Below are positions 22,022 through 29,480 of a stretch of DNA of 64,000 nt, one piece after another. The translations under genes and the position numbers were made by a program. The notes below the pieces were generated by a model. That model searched no databases. It was not told the origin of the DNA and saw nothing but the letters and a program-made list of their open reading frames with translations. This DNA is from Rhodospirillaceae bacterium (lineage in GTDB: Bacteria > Pseudomonadota > Alphaproteobacteria > CACIAM-22H2), in NCBI GenBank assembly GCA_022843945.1, contig JALHMR010000003.1, positions 124,001-188,000 on the forward strand, written 5' to 3'. Every line of letters starts with the position of its first letter. Position 1 is the stretch's first letter.

Positions 22022-22353
22022 AGAGGGGCGTCGGCTGCATCTATGAGGTGCTCAACTGGATGTCGGGCGACAACCTGTTCACGCATCAACTGCCGCGGGT
22101 GAGTCGCGAGGCCGAGGCTGCGGCCGTAGCGTTCAACCCAGCCCTGCGACAGGCCGTAGAAGACGCCAAGCAGATTACGCCCGCCAATGCCGTTCTGTGG
22201 CGCGAGAGGTGGTTCGAGCGTTACGGCGAGACGATCACCCTGCCCCGCATGACCGAGGATCAGCACGAGCGGAAAGACTCGCATTCTGAACTCGCAGAGA
22301 AGGTCCACCCAGACAAGATCGCCGTCGTTGACCCGAAGGAGATCGGTTTATGA
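21982..22353 (+). CDS. phage protein, C-terminal majority of a split gene
   Basis: 123 aa from GTG 21982, which overlaps the cargo gene's stop. The core KRGVGCIYEVLNWMSGDNLF and THQLPRVSREAEAA is typical of a common phage protein that normally starts with a FPTDE-x-LS-x-ITG segment. Here that segment lies 500 bases upstream at 21417. The first ten residues (MTVGPNRIGM) look like a replacement start. Function unknown. ATGA overlap with the next gene. Confidence 0.6.
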   Translation: MTVGPNRIGMLVSKRGVGCIYEVLNWMSGDNLFTHQLPRVSREAEAAAVAFNPALRQAVEDAKQITPANAVLWRERWFERYGETITLPRMTEDQHERKDSHSELAEKVHPDKIAVVDPKEIGL

Positions 22354-22652
22354 AACGCTTCCTCGAGATCGGCGTCGCGGTGATCGCCGCTATCGCCATC
22401 ACCGCCTCATGGGAACGCTGGGACAGAGATGCGTTCGTCTCTAACCGCGTCGATGACCTGGTGTCGACGGAGCTGATGGAGATCGAGCGCTATGTCGACG
22501 AGTATGTCAGGCCCTCCTGGGTCAAGGCGCAGAGGCTGGGCAACCTGGCTCAGGCCCTCTGCGCTGACCGGACCGCCGCCACCCAGGTTGTGCGGGTGCA
22601 GGACGAACAGAGAGACATCGGGGCGGCGATCGAGCCGGTGTGTGGGCAATGA
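22350..22652 (+). CDS. membrane-anchored phage protein, 100 aa
   Basis: One N-terminal membrane span (residues 4-20, EIGVAVIAAIAITAS) followed by a helical soluble part (VDDLVSTELMEIERYVDEYV). Two Cys near residues 71 and 98 could form a bond if the domain is periplasmic. It could resemble spanin or Rz-like anchors only in general layout; no claim is made. Confidence 0.6.
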   Translation: MKRFLEIGVAVIAAIAITASWERWDRDAFVSNRVDDLVSTELMEIERYVDEYVRPSWVKAQRLGNLAQALCADRTAATQVVRVQDEQRDIGAAIEPVCGQ

Positions 22653-22939
22653 CCGGGACTCTTTCCAGGCTGATCGGCCGGCTCCTTTGCTCTCTCAATT
22701 TCCACGCCGAGCAGATCGAGAAGCGTTTCGAGGCGGAAGGTGAGCACTCGATCTACGGGGTTGTCTGTCAGCGCTGCGACGCGCCGCGATGCACGGTCGG
22801 CGCTGTACGGCTGCGGGCGCCGCCGGCGCCGGGCAGCGACCGCGAGCGCCGGATGAAGCTGCAGCGGGCCGCGGCACGGGCTTGGCTCGAGGGCGAACTC
22901 CGTCGGCCGGCCGGCGACAGCTTCGTGTGGTGGGGCTGA
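22649..22939 (+). CDS. hypothetical phage protein with CxxC, 96 aa
   Basis: It has VVCQRCDAPRC near residue 45, a possible metal site, and an Arg-rich second half. Overlaps are ATGA and TGATG. No family is recognised. Confidence 0.55.
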   Translation: MTGTLSRLIGRLLCSLNFHAEQIEKRFEAEGEHSIYGVVCQRCDAPRCTVGAVRLRAPPAPGSDRERRMKLQRAAARAWLEGELRRPAGDSFVWWG

Positions 22940-23172
22940 TGATCGTCACCGAAGAGCAGGCGCTCAAGATGCGCTGCTGCGGGCCGGAGGGGTGCGGCGA
23001 CACCCGCTTCGCAGATTACAACGCTCTCAAGCGCGAGCGCTTCTGCTTCGGCTCGAAATGCATGGCCTGGTTCTGGTCGATCGACATGCGCCCGCCTGGG
23101 ATGCGCGCCGACGAGCCAATCCCCGCGGCGGAGCGCGAAGGCGGGTGTCACTACGTCGAGAAGAGGCTCTAG
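22939..23172 (+). CDS. hypothetical Cys-rich phage protein, 77 aa
   Basis: Cys pairs at MRCCGPEGCG, RFCFGSKCMAW and GGCHYVE suggest a zinc-binding or disulfide-stabilised small protein. The SKCMAW core is a recurring phage pattern. Function unknown. Confidence 0.6.
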   Translation: MIVTEEQALKMRCCGPEGCGDTRFADYNALKRERFCFGSKCMAWFWSIDMRPPGMRADEPIPAAEREGGCHYVEKRL

Positions 23173-23174
23173 CT

Positions 23175-23645
23175 ATGCCTCTCCCTGCCCGCCACGGCCG
23201 CACCGAGCCCCGCCCCACGGTCAGGCCCCGCGAGGGCAACAGCCCGAGCTACTTAGCCTGGCTGCGCACGCTGCCCTGCCTGGTCACCGCCGCGGATCCT
23301 GGTGGCGATCCCCATCACCTGCTCCGGGCCTTCAACGAGGATGGTAAGCGCGCTGCTCGCGGGACAGGGCTGCGGACCGTGGACAGGTATGCCGTCCCGG
23401 TCTGCCGGTGGATTCACGACGCCGCACACCACGCCCCCGACGGAGACGATGAAGCCCTGTTCGCCTCTCTCGGCTTCGACGTCCGATCACTCACCTCCCG
23501 GCTGTGGTCGATGCGCTCATGGCCTGATCGGGATCAACGGGCCCGGGATCTGATCTTCAAGCTGCAGCAGGAAGCCCGGTTGAAGGTGAAAGGCTGGGCC
23601 TCGGTGCTGAGGGCGCTGCACGCCAAGCATGGGCCGAAGGCATGA
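23175..23645 (+). CDS. DUF968-like phage nuclease-type protein
   Basis: 156 aa. It has the HNH-like pattern of this family: YLAWLRTLPCLV near residue 27, DPHHLLRAF near 48, GLRTVDRYAVPVC near 65 and HDAAHHAPDG near 80. DUF968-type phage proteins are thought to be HNH/recombination nucleases. The usual first Cys pair (CxxC) is partly missing here, so activity is not certain. Confidence 0.65.
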   Translation: MPLPARHGRTEPRPTVRPREGNSPSYLAWLRTLPCLVTAADPGGDPHHLLRAFNEDGKRAARGTGLRTVDRYAVPVCRWIHDAAHHAPDGDDEALFASLGFDVRSLTSRLWSMRSWPDRDQRARDLIFKLQQEARLKVKGWASVLRALHAKHGPKA

Positions 23646-24367
23646 CGCTCAACATTCTTTCACGAAGCCAGACCTGGGACGAGGTCTGCCGCGATCTGAG
23701 CGGGGAGGTTCGTGCGACCACGACTGCCATCGGTGAGCGCAACGCCGAGTGCCGTGGCTGGGAGATCCAGAGCCAGAATAACTCACAACGAGCAAGAGAA
23801 GCCGAAGCCCGCGCCGAAACCGCCGAACGCCAGCGCGACGAAGCCTTGGCCCGGGAGGGGGAGTTGGAGGGTCACAACAAGGCACACAAGGCCGCCCACC
23901 TTGAGACGCAAGCCGAGGTAGATCGACTATCGAAGCTCGTCTATGTGCCGGGTGTTTGGCGTTGCGCGAAATGTAAACTCGTGCTCGTCAGCACGAACAT
24001 GTACGCCGCCACGGGAACATTCTCCGCCAACAACGAGCCGCAGCAATGCTCGAATGGCTGCGGCCCCATGTGGCGGCACACGGAGCGCGACGCGGGCAAC
24101 GAACTGGTGGACAAGCTTGAGGCCGCCGAAGCTCGCGCCACCGCCACCGAGGCCAAGGCCGAGGGGATGAGGGCAGTCGTGGAGGGCAAGATCGTTTTGG
24201 AGCGCGACGATTTCGAGAAGCTTCTCGCCGCCATGGAGACGTTCTTTGAGATTGCGCGCGAGGCCAAGATCAAGGTCAACAATATGCCGAACATCCGCGA
24301 CTTCTATCAGCGAATGCACGCATTGCTCGCCGCCATCCCGACAGACGGTAAGGGCACCGAGCGATGA
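23642..24367 (+). CDS. coiled-coil phage protein with zinc-ribbon insert
   Basis: 241 aa. Residues about 40-100 and 150-190 are charged heptad-like helices (REAEARAETAERQRDEALAR), interrupted by a Cys element: WRCAKCKLVLV near 107 and CSNGCGPMW near 136. It looks like an elongated scaffold with a zinc-bound tip. No family is recognised. ATGA overlaps on both ends. Confidence 0.6.
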   Translation: MTLNILSRSQTWDEVCRDLSGEVRATTTAIGERNAECRGWEIQSQNNSQRAREAEARAETAERQRDEALAREGELEGHNKAHKAAHLETQAEVDRLSKLVYVPGVWRCAKCKLVLVSTNMYAATGTFSANNEPQQCSNGCGPMWRHTERDAGNELVDKLEAAEARATATEAKAEGMRAVVEGKIVLERDDFEKLLAAMETFFEIAREAKIKVNNMPNIRDFYQRMHALLAAIPTDGKGTER

Positions 24368-24726
24368 GAGCCCAATGGCCGCACATCCAGATCAACGCTC
24401 AGCTTGAAAAGATCGCCATGCTGCGTGCGGCGCTGGAGGGCGCGAAGTCTGCGCTTGAGCACTCTCTAAAATGGTGCGCGAAAAACTCTCTCTTGTGGAA
24501 AGACGAGACGGCGGCCGTTACCAAAATTGATGCCGCCCTCGCCTCCACCCCCGGAGAGGGCTGGGTGCCCGATGACGTGCGCCGCTTGGTTATCGCTGCG
24601 CGCACGGTCGCGTTCGCGGTGCAGCACGCTGGGGTGGACCCCGAAGCAGTCAAGGAACTGGACGCCGCCAGCGAGGCGTTCGCCTCTCGCGTGCCGTGGG
24701 AAGAGGAACCGCTCAATGAAGAATGA
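24364..24726 (+). CDS. hypothetical helical phage protein, 120 aa
   Basis: Helical with a charged N-terminal half (QLEKIAMLRAALEGAKSALE) and an acidic end. It overlaps the next gene by 11 bases. No family is recognised. Confidence 0.55.
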   Translation: MRAQWPHIQINAQLEKIAMLRAALEGAKSALEHSLKWCAKNSLLWKDETAAVTKIDAALASTPGEGWVPDDVRRLVIAARTVAFAVQHAGVDPEAVKELDAASEAFASRVPWEEEPLNEE

Positions 24727-24973
24727 CGCCGCCTACGGGCGCACCCCGCTCGGCCAGCTTATCCACGATATGGCTTTCGCCCGCCTGACGCCAAGGTGGA
24801 TCGCCAGAAAGCACAAGATGCCGATTGCCGACGTGAGGAAGTATCTCGCGCTGCCGGCAATCAAGACGCTGATCCGCAAGAATACGAAGCGCAAACGGCT
24901 CACCAAGGCGGCAAAGAATACCGCCGCGCTGTCGAAGAGGGTTGGCCGCGCCCTCCTACAGAAGGGACGGTGA
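24716..24973 (+). CDS. hypothetical basic phage protein with HTH-like segment, 85 aa
   Basis: MKNDAAYGRTPLGQLIHDMA leads to WIARKHKMPIADVRKYLALP, which could be an HTH, then a Lys/Arg-rich tail. Probably DNA-binding. Confidence 0.55.
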   Translation: MKNDAAYGRTPLGQLIHDMAFARLTPRWIARKHKMPIADVRKYLALPAIKTLIRKNTKRKRLTKAAKNTAALSKRVGRALLQKGR

Positions 24974-24977
24974 GGGG

Positions 24978-25163
24978 ATGGCCTCTGATTGCCTCAAGCC
25001 CAAGAAGCACGTCCGCAAAGGCTGGCGCGATGGCATCGCCCCGGGCACCCCTGAATGGGAGAAGCGGCACCCCAATTGGATTTGCCGGTGCAGCGATACG
25101 AGCGTGGTCCCGCGTGGCGAACGCTGCCCGCATTGCGGCAAGACCGAAAGGGAACGCGCATGA
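24978..25163 (+). CDS. zinc-ribbon phage protein, 61 aa
   Basis: Basic N-terminus, then CRCSDTSVVPRGERCPHCGK, a C-x-C...C-x2-C zinc ribbon, at the C-terminus. GAGGGG lies before ATG 24978. ATGA overlap with the next gene. Confidence 0.6.
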   Translation: MASDCLKPKKHVRKGWRDGIAPGTPEWEKRHPNWICRCSDTSVVPRGERCPHCGKTERERA

Positions 25164-25387
25164 CCGCACAGGGGGAGAAGATGACGCCAATTCATTTGAG
25201 CGACCCAGTTCGAGGCGAGTTCACGCTTACAGAGCGCGATGAACTGGCGTTGCGTGCCGCCGCGCTTGGGTATCGCTGGATTGCTCCCGAGCCTGACAAG
25301 CTGCGTCTTCTGTTTTTGGGCCTTGTCGATCAAAACGCCGCCCTCACCGAAGCCGGGCGCGCAGCCCTCAAGGACCACCCCCGATGA
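25160..25387 (+). CDS. hypothetical phage protein, 75 aa
   Basis: A small protein with GEFTLTERDELALRAAALGY and a helical end (NAALTEAGRAALKDH) that recalls a winged helix. No family is recognised. Confidence 0.55.
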   Translation: MTAQGEKMTPIHLSDPVRGEFTLTERDELALRAAALGYRWIAPEPDKLRLLFLGLVDQNAALTEAGRAALKDHPR

Positions 25388-25707
25388 TAAGTGACGACAC
25401 GCTGACGCTGCTGGACAATGACGAGTTGGCGCGGCTGGAGCGGGCATTGAACCCGGAACAGGTGCCCGAGGTTCAGGTCCGACAATTAGCCGCGCGCCTC
25501 ATCGCAGAGGTCCGCCGTCACCGCCTCCCCTCCCAGGCTGGGGGCGATCTGGAAGCACGGGCGCGGGAATGGCTGAAAACTTACACGGGAACTCAATTCA
25601 TCGACGGCTGGATGTCGGATCGAGTGCGCGCCAAAGCCCTCGCCCGCGAGTTCCGCGCAGTACAGCTTGCGGCTTACGAAGAGGCGAAGCACGAGGGGCG
25701 CCCATGA
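25384..25707 (+). CDS. hypothetical phage protein, 107 aa
   Basis: Helical and acidic, with DNDELARLERALNPEQVPEV in the first third. It overlaps both neighbours by ATGA. No family is recognised. Confidence 0.55.
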   Translation: MISDDTLTLLDNDELARLERALNPEQVPEVQVRQLAARLIAEVRRHRLPSQAGGDLEARAREWLKTYTGTQFIDGWMSDRVRAKALAREFRAVQLAAYEEAKHEGRP

Positions 25708-25898
25708 TGCAATCGGCTGTCACCGAGCTCTGCCCTGTCCGCGGCCTCTCCGAATCAGAGGCCGCCACCTATCTGGGTATCAACCTCACCTGTTTCAGGA
25801 AAGGTGTGCGATCAGGAAGATGGCCCAGGGGTACAGGGTTAGAGGAAGACAGGTGGTCCGTGGAGGATCTGGACAGGGCGAGGAGGCGCGCAGCTTGA
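25704..25898 (+). CDS. AlpA/excisionase-like helix-turn-helix protein, 64 aa
   Basis: The core GLSESEAATYLGINLTCFRK followed by a basic wing (SGRWPRGTGL) and WSVEDLDRARRR is the MerR/AlpA/Xis-type winged HTH. It could be a directionality factor or transcription activator of the integrase region. A second similar protein is encoded at 26484. Confidence 0.7.
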   Translation: MMQSAVTELCPVRGLSESEAATYLGINLTCFRKGVRSGRWPRGTGLEEDRWSVEDLDRARRRAA

Positions 25899-26272
25899 GC
25901 AAGAAAGGCTATCGCCAGAAGCCCTGGCTCTACATCGTCACCGACCCGGTGAAGGGCTGGCGGAACAAGATCGGCCGGCCGACATCGTTCGACCTCAATC
26001 TCGACCTTGATAGACCGAGCCGCTTCACCGTGCTCCTGCCCCCGGGCAGCCACACAGCCCCGCTCACCGAGGCCAGGCGCAGGAGGCGCAAGCTTTCCTT
26101 TGTCCTGCTCGTGCCCGCCCTCGGAACCTTCCGCTTCGACGGCGCGCCGCAAGAGACGATCACGCTGTCCGGCGCGGCGGCGCGCGACGAAGCGACCACG
26201 ATCATCATCGACCTGATGACTTTCCAGTTCCGGCAGGCACGGCGCAAGCAACCCCAGAAGGCCGCAGCCTGA
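25895..26272 (+). CDS. hypothetical phage protein, 125 aa
   Basis: Starts at TTG 25895 (TTGA overlap). A strand-rich, basic protein (SRFTVLLPPGSHTAPLTEAR, LSFVLLVPALGTFRF) ending in a basic tail. It lies between the two AlpA-like genes. No family is recognised. Confidence 0.55.
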   Translation: MSKKGYRQKPWLYIVTDPVKGWRNKIGRPTSFDLNLDLDRPSRFTVLLPPGSHTAPLTEARRRRRKLSFVLLVPALGTFRFDGAPQETITLSGAAARDEATTIIIDLMTFQFRQARRKQPQKAAA

Positions 26273-26487
26273 TGCCCCGCACCCGGTCCTTCCAAGCCTC
26301 ACGCGATGTCGCCGCAGGCTGCCAGCGCTGCCATGCCGGCAATCCCCAATGGAACGGACCCTCAGCCCAAGGCCTGGCTGCCCAGCACCACGACCGGACA
26401 GGCCACGAGACCTGGGTAAGGGTGGTGATGCACATCCGGTACGGGGTGGGGAAGCAGGCGAACAGCGCGGAGCCGAGGCTGCTGTGA
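26272..26487 (+). CDS. hypothetical Cys/His phage protein, 71 aa
   Basis: It contains CQRCHAGNPQ near residue 17 and His-rich segments (AAQHHDRTGHETW), a possible zinc site. TGATG and GTGA overlaps to neighbours. No family is recognised. Confidence 0.5.
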   Translation: MPRTRSFQASRDVAAGCQRCHAGNPQWNGPSAQGLAAQHHDRTGHETWVRVVMHIRYGVGKQANSAEPRLL

Positions 26488-26741
26488 ACAGAGAGGATCG
26501 TCCACGACCCTGCGCGCCGCGCGGCCTCTCCCGCACTGAGGCGGCAGCCTACATCGGCGTCTCGCCCACGAAGTTTGACGAGATGGTGGCCGACGGCCGG
26601 ATGCCGTCACCGAAGATGATCGACGCCCGCACGGTCTGGGACCGGCTCCGACTTGACGAATGCTTCGACGCCCTGCCTGATAAGGCCCAGGTTAACCCTT
26701 GGGATACGACTCTACGCGCCCATGAAGGTCAAAATGCCTGA
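26484..26741 (+). CDS. AlpA/excisionase-like protein next to integrase, 85 aa
   Basis: Starts at GTG 26484 (GTGA overlap). GLSRTEAAAYIGVSPTKFDE followed by MVADGRMPSP is a winged HTH of the AlpA/Xis type. Its position directly before the integrase gene, which starts inside its last codons, fits an excisionase. The Arg-rich start and long tail (WDRLRLDECFDALP) are also typical. Confidence 0.75.
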   Translation: MNREDRPRPCAPRGLSRTEAAAYIGVSPTKFDEMVADGRMPSPKMIDARTVWDRLRLDECFDALPDKAQVNPWDTTLRAHEGQNA

Positions 26742-27840
26742 CGGCTCGGGCACTCTGGATTTGCGATACCTGATCCGGGACGTGGACCGGCATGGCAAAG
26801 AGCGCATCTATTTCCGGCGCAAGGGCAAACCGAAGATCGCGCTGAAGGCGCCGGCGGGAAGCCGGGCGTTCCTCGAGAAATACCGGCAGGCCCTGCACGG
26901 CGACATTGAGCCGCGCGTCACCATCGGCGCAGCGTCACCCGGCAGCCTGCGCCACCTGTGCCAGCTCTACTATGGCTCGGCCGAATACAAGGGCCTGTCC
27001 CCGCGCACGCGCCACGTCCGCAAGCTGATCCTCGACGGGCTGTGTCGCAAGCACGGCTCGAATCCGGTCGACCGGATGGAATCGAAGCACGTCCGCACGC
27101 TGCGAGACGAGAAGGCCGAATTCCCCGAGGCGGCCAACGCCCGGCTGAAGCAGCTCCGCCAGGTCTTCAAATGGGCCGTCGAGGCCGAGCATATGAAGCG
27201 CAACCCGGCGCTGGACATTTCCTACATCCGCACAGGCTCGGACGGCTTCCACACCTGGTCGATCGAGGAGGTCCGCCAATACGAGAAGCGGCACGCGGTC
27301 GGCACCAAGGCCCGCCTCGCCCTCGATCTCCTGCTCTGCACCGGCGGCCGGCGCAGCGACGCCGTGCGCCTCGGGCCCCAGATGGAGCGAGCCAACGGCA
27401 CCGAGATCCACTTCACCGAGGCCAAGGGCCGCACGCGCATGATCAAGCAGCGCGCCATCCCCATCCTGCAGCAGCTCCGCCAGTCGATCGACGCCGCGCC
27501 CTCGGGGCACCTTGCCTATCTCGTGACGCACTTCGGCAAGCCGTTCACCAGCAACGGATTCGGCAACTGGTTTCGGGACCGCTGCGACGAGGCGGGCCTG
27601 CCCCACTGCACCGCGCACGGACTGCGCAAGGCGGGCGCCACGATCGCCGCAGAGCGCGGTGCCACCGAGCACCAGTTGATGGCGATCTACGGCTGGGAGA
27701 GCACGAAGCAGGCGGCGATCTATACGAAGAAAGCGAACCGCGGGCGGCTCGTGCGCGCCGCGATGCATCTCATCGTGCCGGAACAGGAAGCGGACGAAAG
27801 TGTCCAACCTAAATCCGGGTTGGACAATTTTGCCGACTAA
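26722..27840 (+). CDS. tyrosine-type site-specific integrase
   Basis: 372 aa from ATG 26722. Residues about 75-165 form the core-binding SAM-like domain. The catalytic domain has Arg210/211 (CTGGRRSDAVRL), Lys in the AKGRTRM beta-turn, H299-x-x-R302 (AHGLRKAGAT), Trp325 (IYGWES) in the second His position, and Tyr334 (AAIYTKKANR). It drives integration and excision at the adjoining tRNA-Phe gene. It is the last gene of the rightward operon, and its first codons overlap the AlpA-like gene. Confidence 0.95.
   Translation: MKVKMPDGSGTLDLRYLIRDVDRHGKERIYFRRKGKPKIALKAPAGSRAFLEKYRQALHGDIEPRVTIGAASPGSLRHLCQLYYGSAEYKGLSPRTRHVRKLILDGLCRKHGSNPVDRMESKHVRTLRDEKAEFPEAANARLKQLRQVFKWAVEAEHMKRNPALDISYIRTGSDGFHTWSIEEVRQYEKRHAVGTKARLALDLLLCTGGRRSDAVRLGPQMERANGTEIHFTEAKGRTRMIKQRAIPILQQLRQSIDAAPSGHLAYLVTHFGKPFTSNGFGNWFRDRCDEAGLPHCTAHGLRKAGATIAAERGATEHQLMAIYGWESTKQAAIYTKKANRGRLVRAAMHLIVPEQEADESVQPKSGLDNFAD
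27802..27830 (+). terminator. terminator-like hairpin at integrase 3' end
   Basis: GTCCAACC (27802-27809) pairs perfectly with GGTTGGAC (27818-27825) around an 8-base loop, followed by AATTTT. It overlaps the last codons of the integrase gene. It fits a weak intrinsic terminator for the rightward operon, or an arm site for the integrase. Confidence 0.5.
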
Positions 27841-27871
27841 CCGATTGAAATTGTTGGGCCGAGTTGGGCAA

Positions 27872-27947
27872 TGGTGCCCAGGGCCGGAATTGAACCAGCG
27901 ACACTGCGATTTTCAGTCGCATGCTCTACCAACTGAGCTACCTGGGC
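27872..27947 (-). tRNA. tRNA-Phe(GAA), prophage attachment site
   Basis: The minus strand folds as a full tRNA: acceptor GCCCAGG/CCTGGGC, D-arm GCTC/GAGC, anticodon arm TGCGA-CTGAAAA-TCGCA (anticodon GAA), T-arm GCTGG/CCGGC, and encoded CCA at 27872-27874. Its 3' end faces the integrase, so this is the right attachment site and the functional copy. A duplicate of its 3' end should mark the left boundary outside the window. Confidence 0.97.
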
Positions 27948-28032
27948 CCATCGCGATGTATGGGAGTCCTCACGGACGTGCCGCTTATAGAGAAATCACC
28001 CCGGCCTGTCCAGCCGCCCCGCGCCAGCGAAA

Positions 28033-28251
28033 TCAACGCGTTAGCGTGTCATTTCCATCCCCGCCATCGGGGTCGTCCGGCGGCTCCTTCGTCGGGATGC
28101 GGTATTCCCCGCCTAGCCAGCGACGCAAGTCCTCGTCGGCACAGCGCTTCGAGCAGAACGGCTCGCTGCCGGCCACCGGTGGGCGGCCGCACACCGGGCA
28201 CTTGCGCTTTCGCCGGCGTGGCTCGGGAAAGGGTACGAGCTTGTCGCTCAT
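28033..28251 (-). CDS. yacG: DNA gyrase inhibitor YacG
   Basis: 72 aa. KCPVCGRPPVAGSEPFCSKRC gives the four zinc Cys of YacG (C-x2-C and C-x3-C), followed by RRWLGGEYRIP. YacG binds gyrase and blocks DNA binding. The N-terminal basic stretch and acidic tail fit. It is the last gene of the housekeeping block, overlapping rng by ATGA. Confidence 0.92.
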   Translation of the reverse strand: MSDKLVPFPEPRRRKRKCPVCGRPPVAGSEPFCSKRCADEDLRRWLGGEYRIPTKEPPDDPDGGDGNDTLTR

Positions 28252-29369
28252 ATGACCTCGACAATGGCAGCGGTGCGCGCCCGGGTGCGAATCATCTCGA
28301 ACAGCCCTGCCCGGGTCCAGCCAAGCATCTGCACCGGCACGCGGTCCGGCGCCAGAGCCCGGCGCAGGGCCGTCTCGATCCGCCCGCGCGTGGTCTTGGC
28401 CGGGGTCTTGAGGAAATCAACGACGATCACGCCCCCCAGGTTTCGCAGGCGGACCTGCCTTCCGACCTCGACGGCCGCCTCCAGGTTGGTGCGCAGCATC
28501 GCCTCGGCGCCGCTGGTGCCGGCGGCGCTGTCGACGTCGATGGCGGTCAGCGCTGCCGTGGTCTCGATGGCCAGCCGCCCGCCCGAGGGCAGCGGCAGGA
28601 CAGTGGTCTGGGCCGAGGCGAGGATGTCGCCGATGCCGTGCCGCGACAGCAGCGCCCCGTCGGCTTCGGTCTCGATGGCGGCCGACAGGCCGAGGCGGGC
28701 GGCGGCCTTCTCCGCCAGTCGCGCGGTCGCCGCATCGTCGAAGATGAAGCGCGGCGCCTGACCGAAGCGGCGCATCAGCCGCACCAAGCCGTCGCCGTCA
28801 TCGAGCAGGCAGGCGGGCGGCGTGGCGCTCTTCAGCGCCGTCTCGATCTCACGCCAGCGCTCGCGTAGCGCCTCGGTCTCGGCGGCCAGCGCCGCGGACG
28901 CTGTCTCCACGGCCGCGGCTCGCACGATCAGGCCCTCGCCGGACTGCTTGGCCGCCGCGGCGGCCTCCTCGAGCTTGCGCCGGACCGCCTCGCCGGAGAC
29001 GCGCCGCGACACCGAAACGCCCTTGCCGCCCGGGATGAGCACGACCAGCCGGCCTTCCAGGGCGAGGCGGCGGGTGACGCGCGCCCCTTTGTCTCCGGCC
29101 GCGGCTTCGATCACCTGGACCGCGAGCGCCGAGCCCTCGGCCGGCGGATCGCGCGCGACATCGAGCAGCGCCGGGCGGGCGAGGCCGAGCTCGATGAACA
29201 CCCCGCCGATTTCCGGGGCTCGGCGGACGACCCGGCCGAGATAGATGCTGCCCGGCGCGCCGCGCAGCTGGCGCGGCTCGAGCGCCGTCTCGACAAGCTC
29301 GCCGCCGGCCACCGCCACCGCGTGCAGGCTTGTCCCCGCCGTCTCCACCAGCACCTCGTCGATCACCAC
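28248..29369 (-). CDS. rng: ribonuclease E/G family protein (RNase G-like)
   Basis: Catalytic-core RNase E/G of about 373 aa: S1-like segment SIYLGRVVRRAPEIGGVFIE near residue 40, then the DNase I-like part with AIDVDSAAGTSGAE and GGVIVVDFLKTP, which carry the two metal Asp. The Asn usually next to the first Asp is Asp here, and the CPxC zinc link is absent. GTG 29369 is chosen because GAAGGAAGA sits 6 bases upstream; GTG 29402 is the alternative. It processes rRNA and decays mRNA. Confidence 0.85.
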   Translation of the reverse strand: MVIDEVLVETAGTSLHAVAVAGGELVETALEPRQLRGAPGSIYLGRVVRRAPEIGGVFIELGLARPALLDVARDPPAEGSALAVQVIEAAAGDKGARVTRRLALEGRLVVLIPGGKGVSVSRRVSGEAVRRKLEEAAAAAKQSGEGLIVRAAAVETASAALAAETEALRERWREIETALKSATPPACLLDDGDGLVRLMRRFGQAPRFIFDDAATARLAEKAAARLGLSAAIETEADGALLSRHGIGDILASAQTTVLPLPSGGRLAIETTAALTAIDVDSAAGTSGAEAMLRTNLEAAVEVGRQVRLRNLGGVIVVDFLKTPAKTTRGRIETALRRALAPDRVPVQMLGWTRAGLFEMIRTRARTAAIVEVI

Positions 29370-29480
29370 GCCCGTCTTCCTTCTGGTCCCGTGCGCGCTC
29401 ACTGTTGACGGGACGGGCCCGGCTTGGCAAGGCTCCGCAGCGGGCCGGCTTCATCCGGCGTCTCAGGGGGAGCATCGGCC

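Larger units (their letters stand above)
1..27871. mobile_element. prophage, right portion (left end outside window)
   Basis: The segment is bounded on the right by a tyrosine integrase gene whose stop lies 31 bases from the 3' end of a tRNA-Phe gene, the usual attachment arrangement. It holds a leftward operon (replication, methylation), a repressor/Cro-type switch with repeated operators, and a long rightward operon of tiny genes that overlap by ATGA or TGATG. Recognisable phage families are Gp37/Gp68, Dam, MT-A70, DUF968, ASCH-like and AlpA-like proteins. No capsid, tail, portal, terminase or lysis genes are seen, so these should lie to the left. Whether it is inducible cannot be told. Confidence 0.9.
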
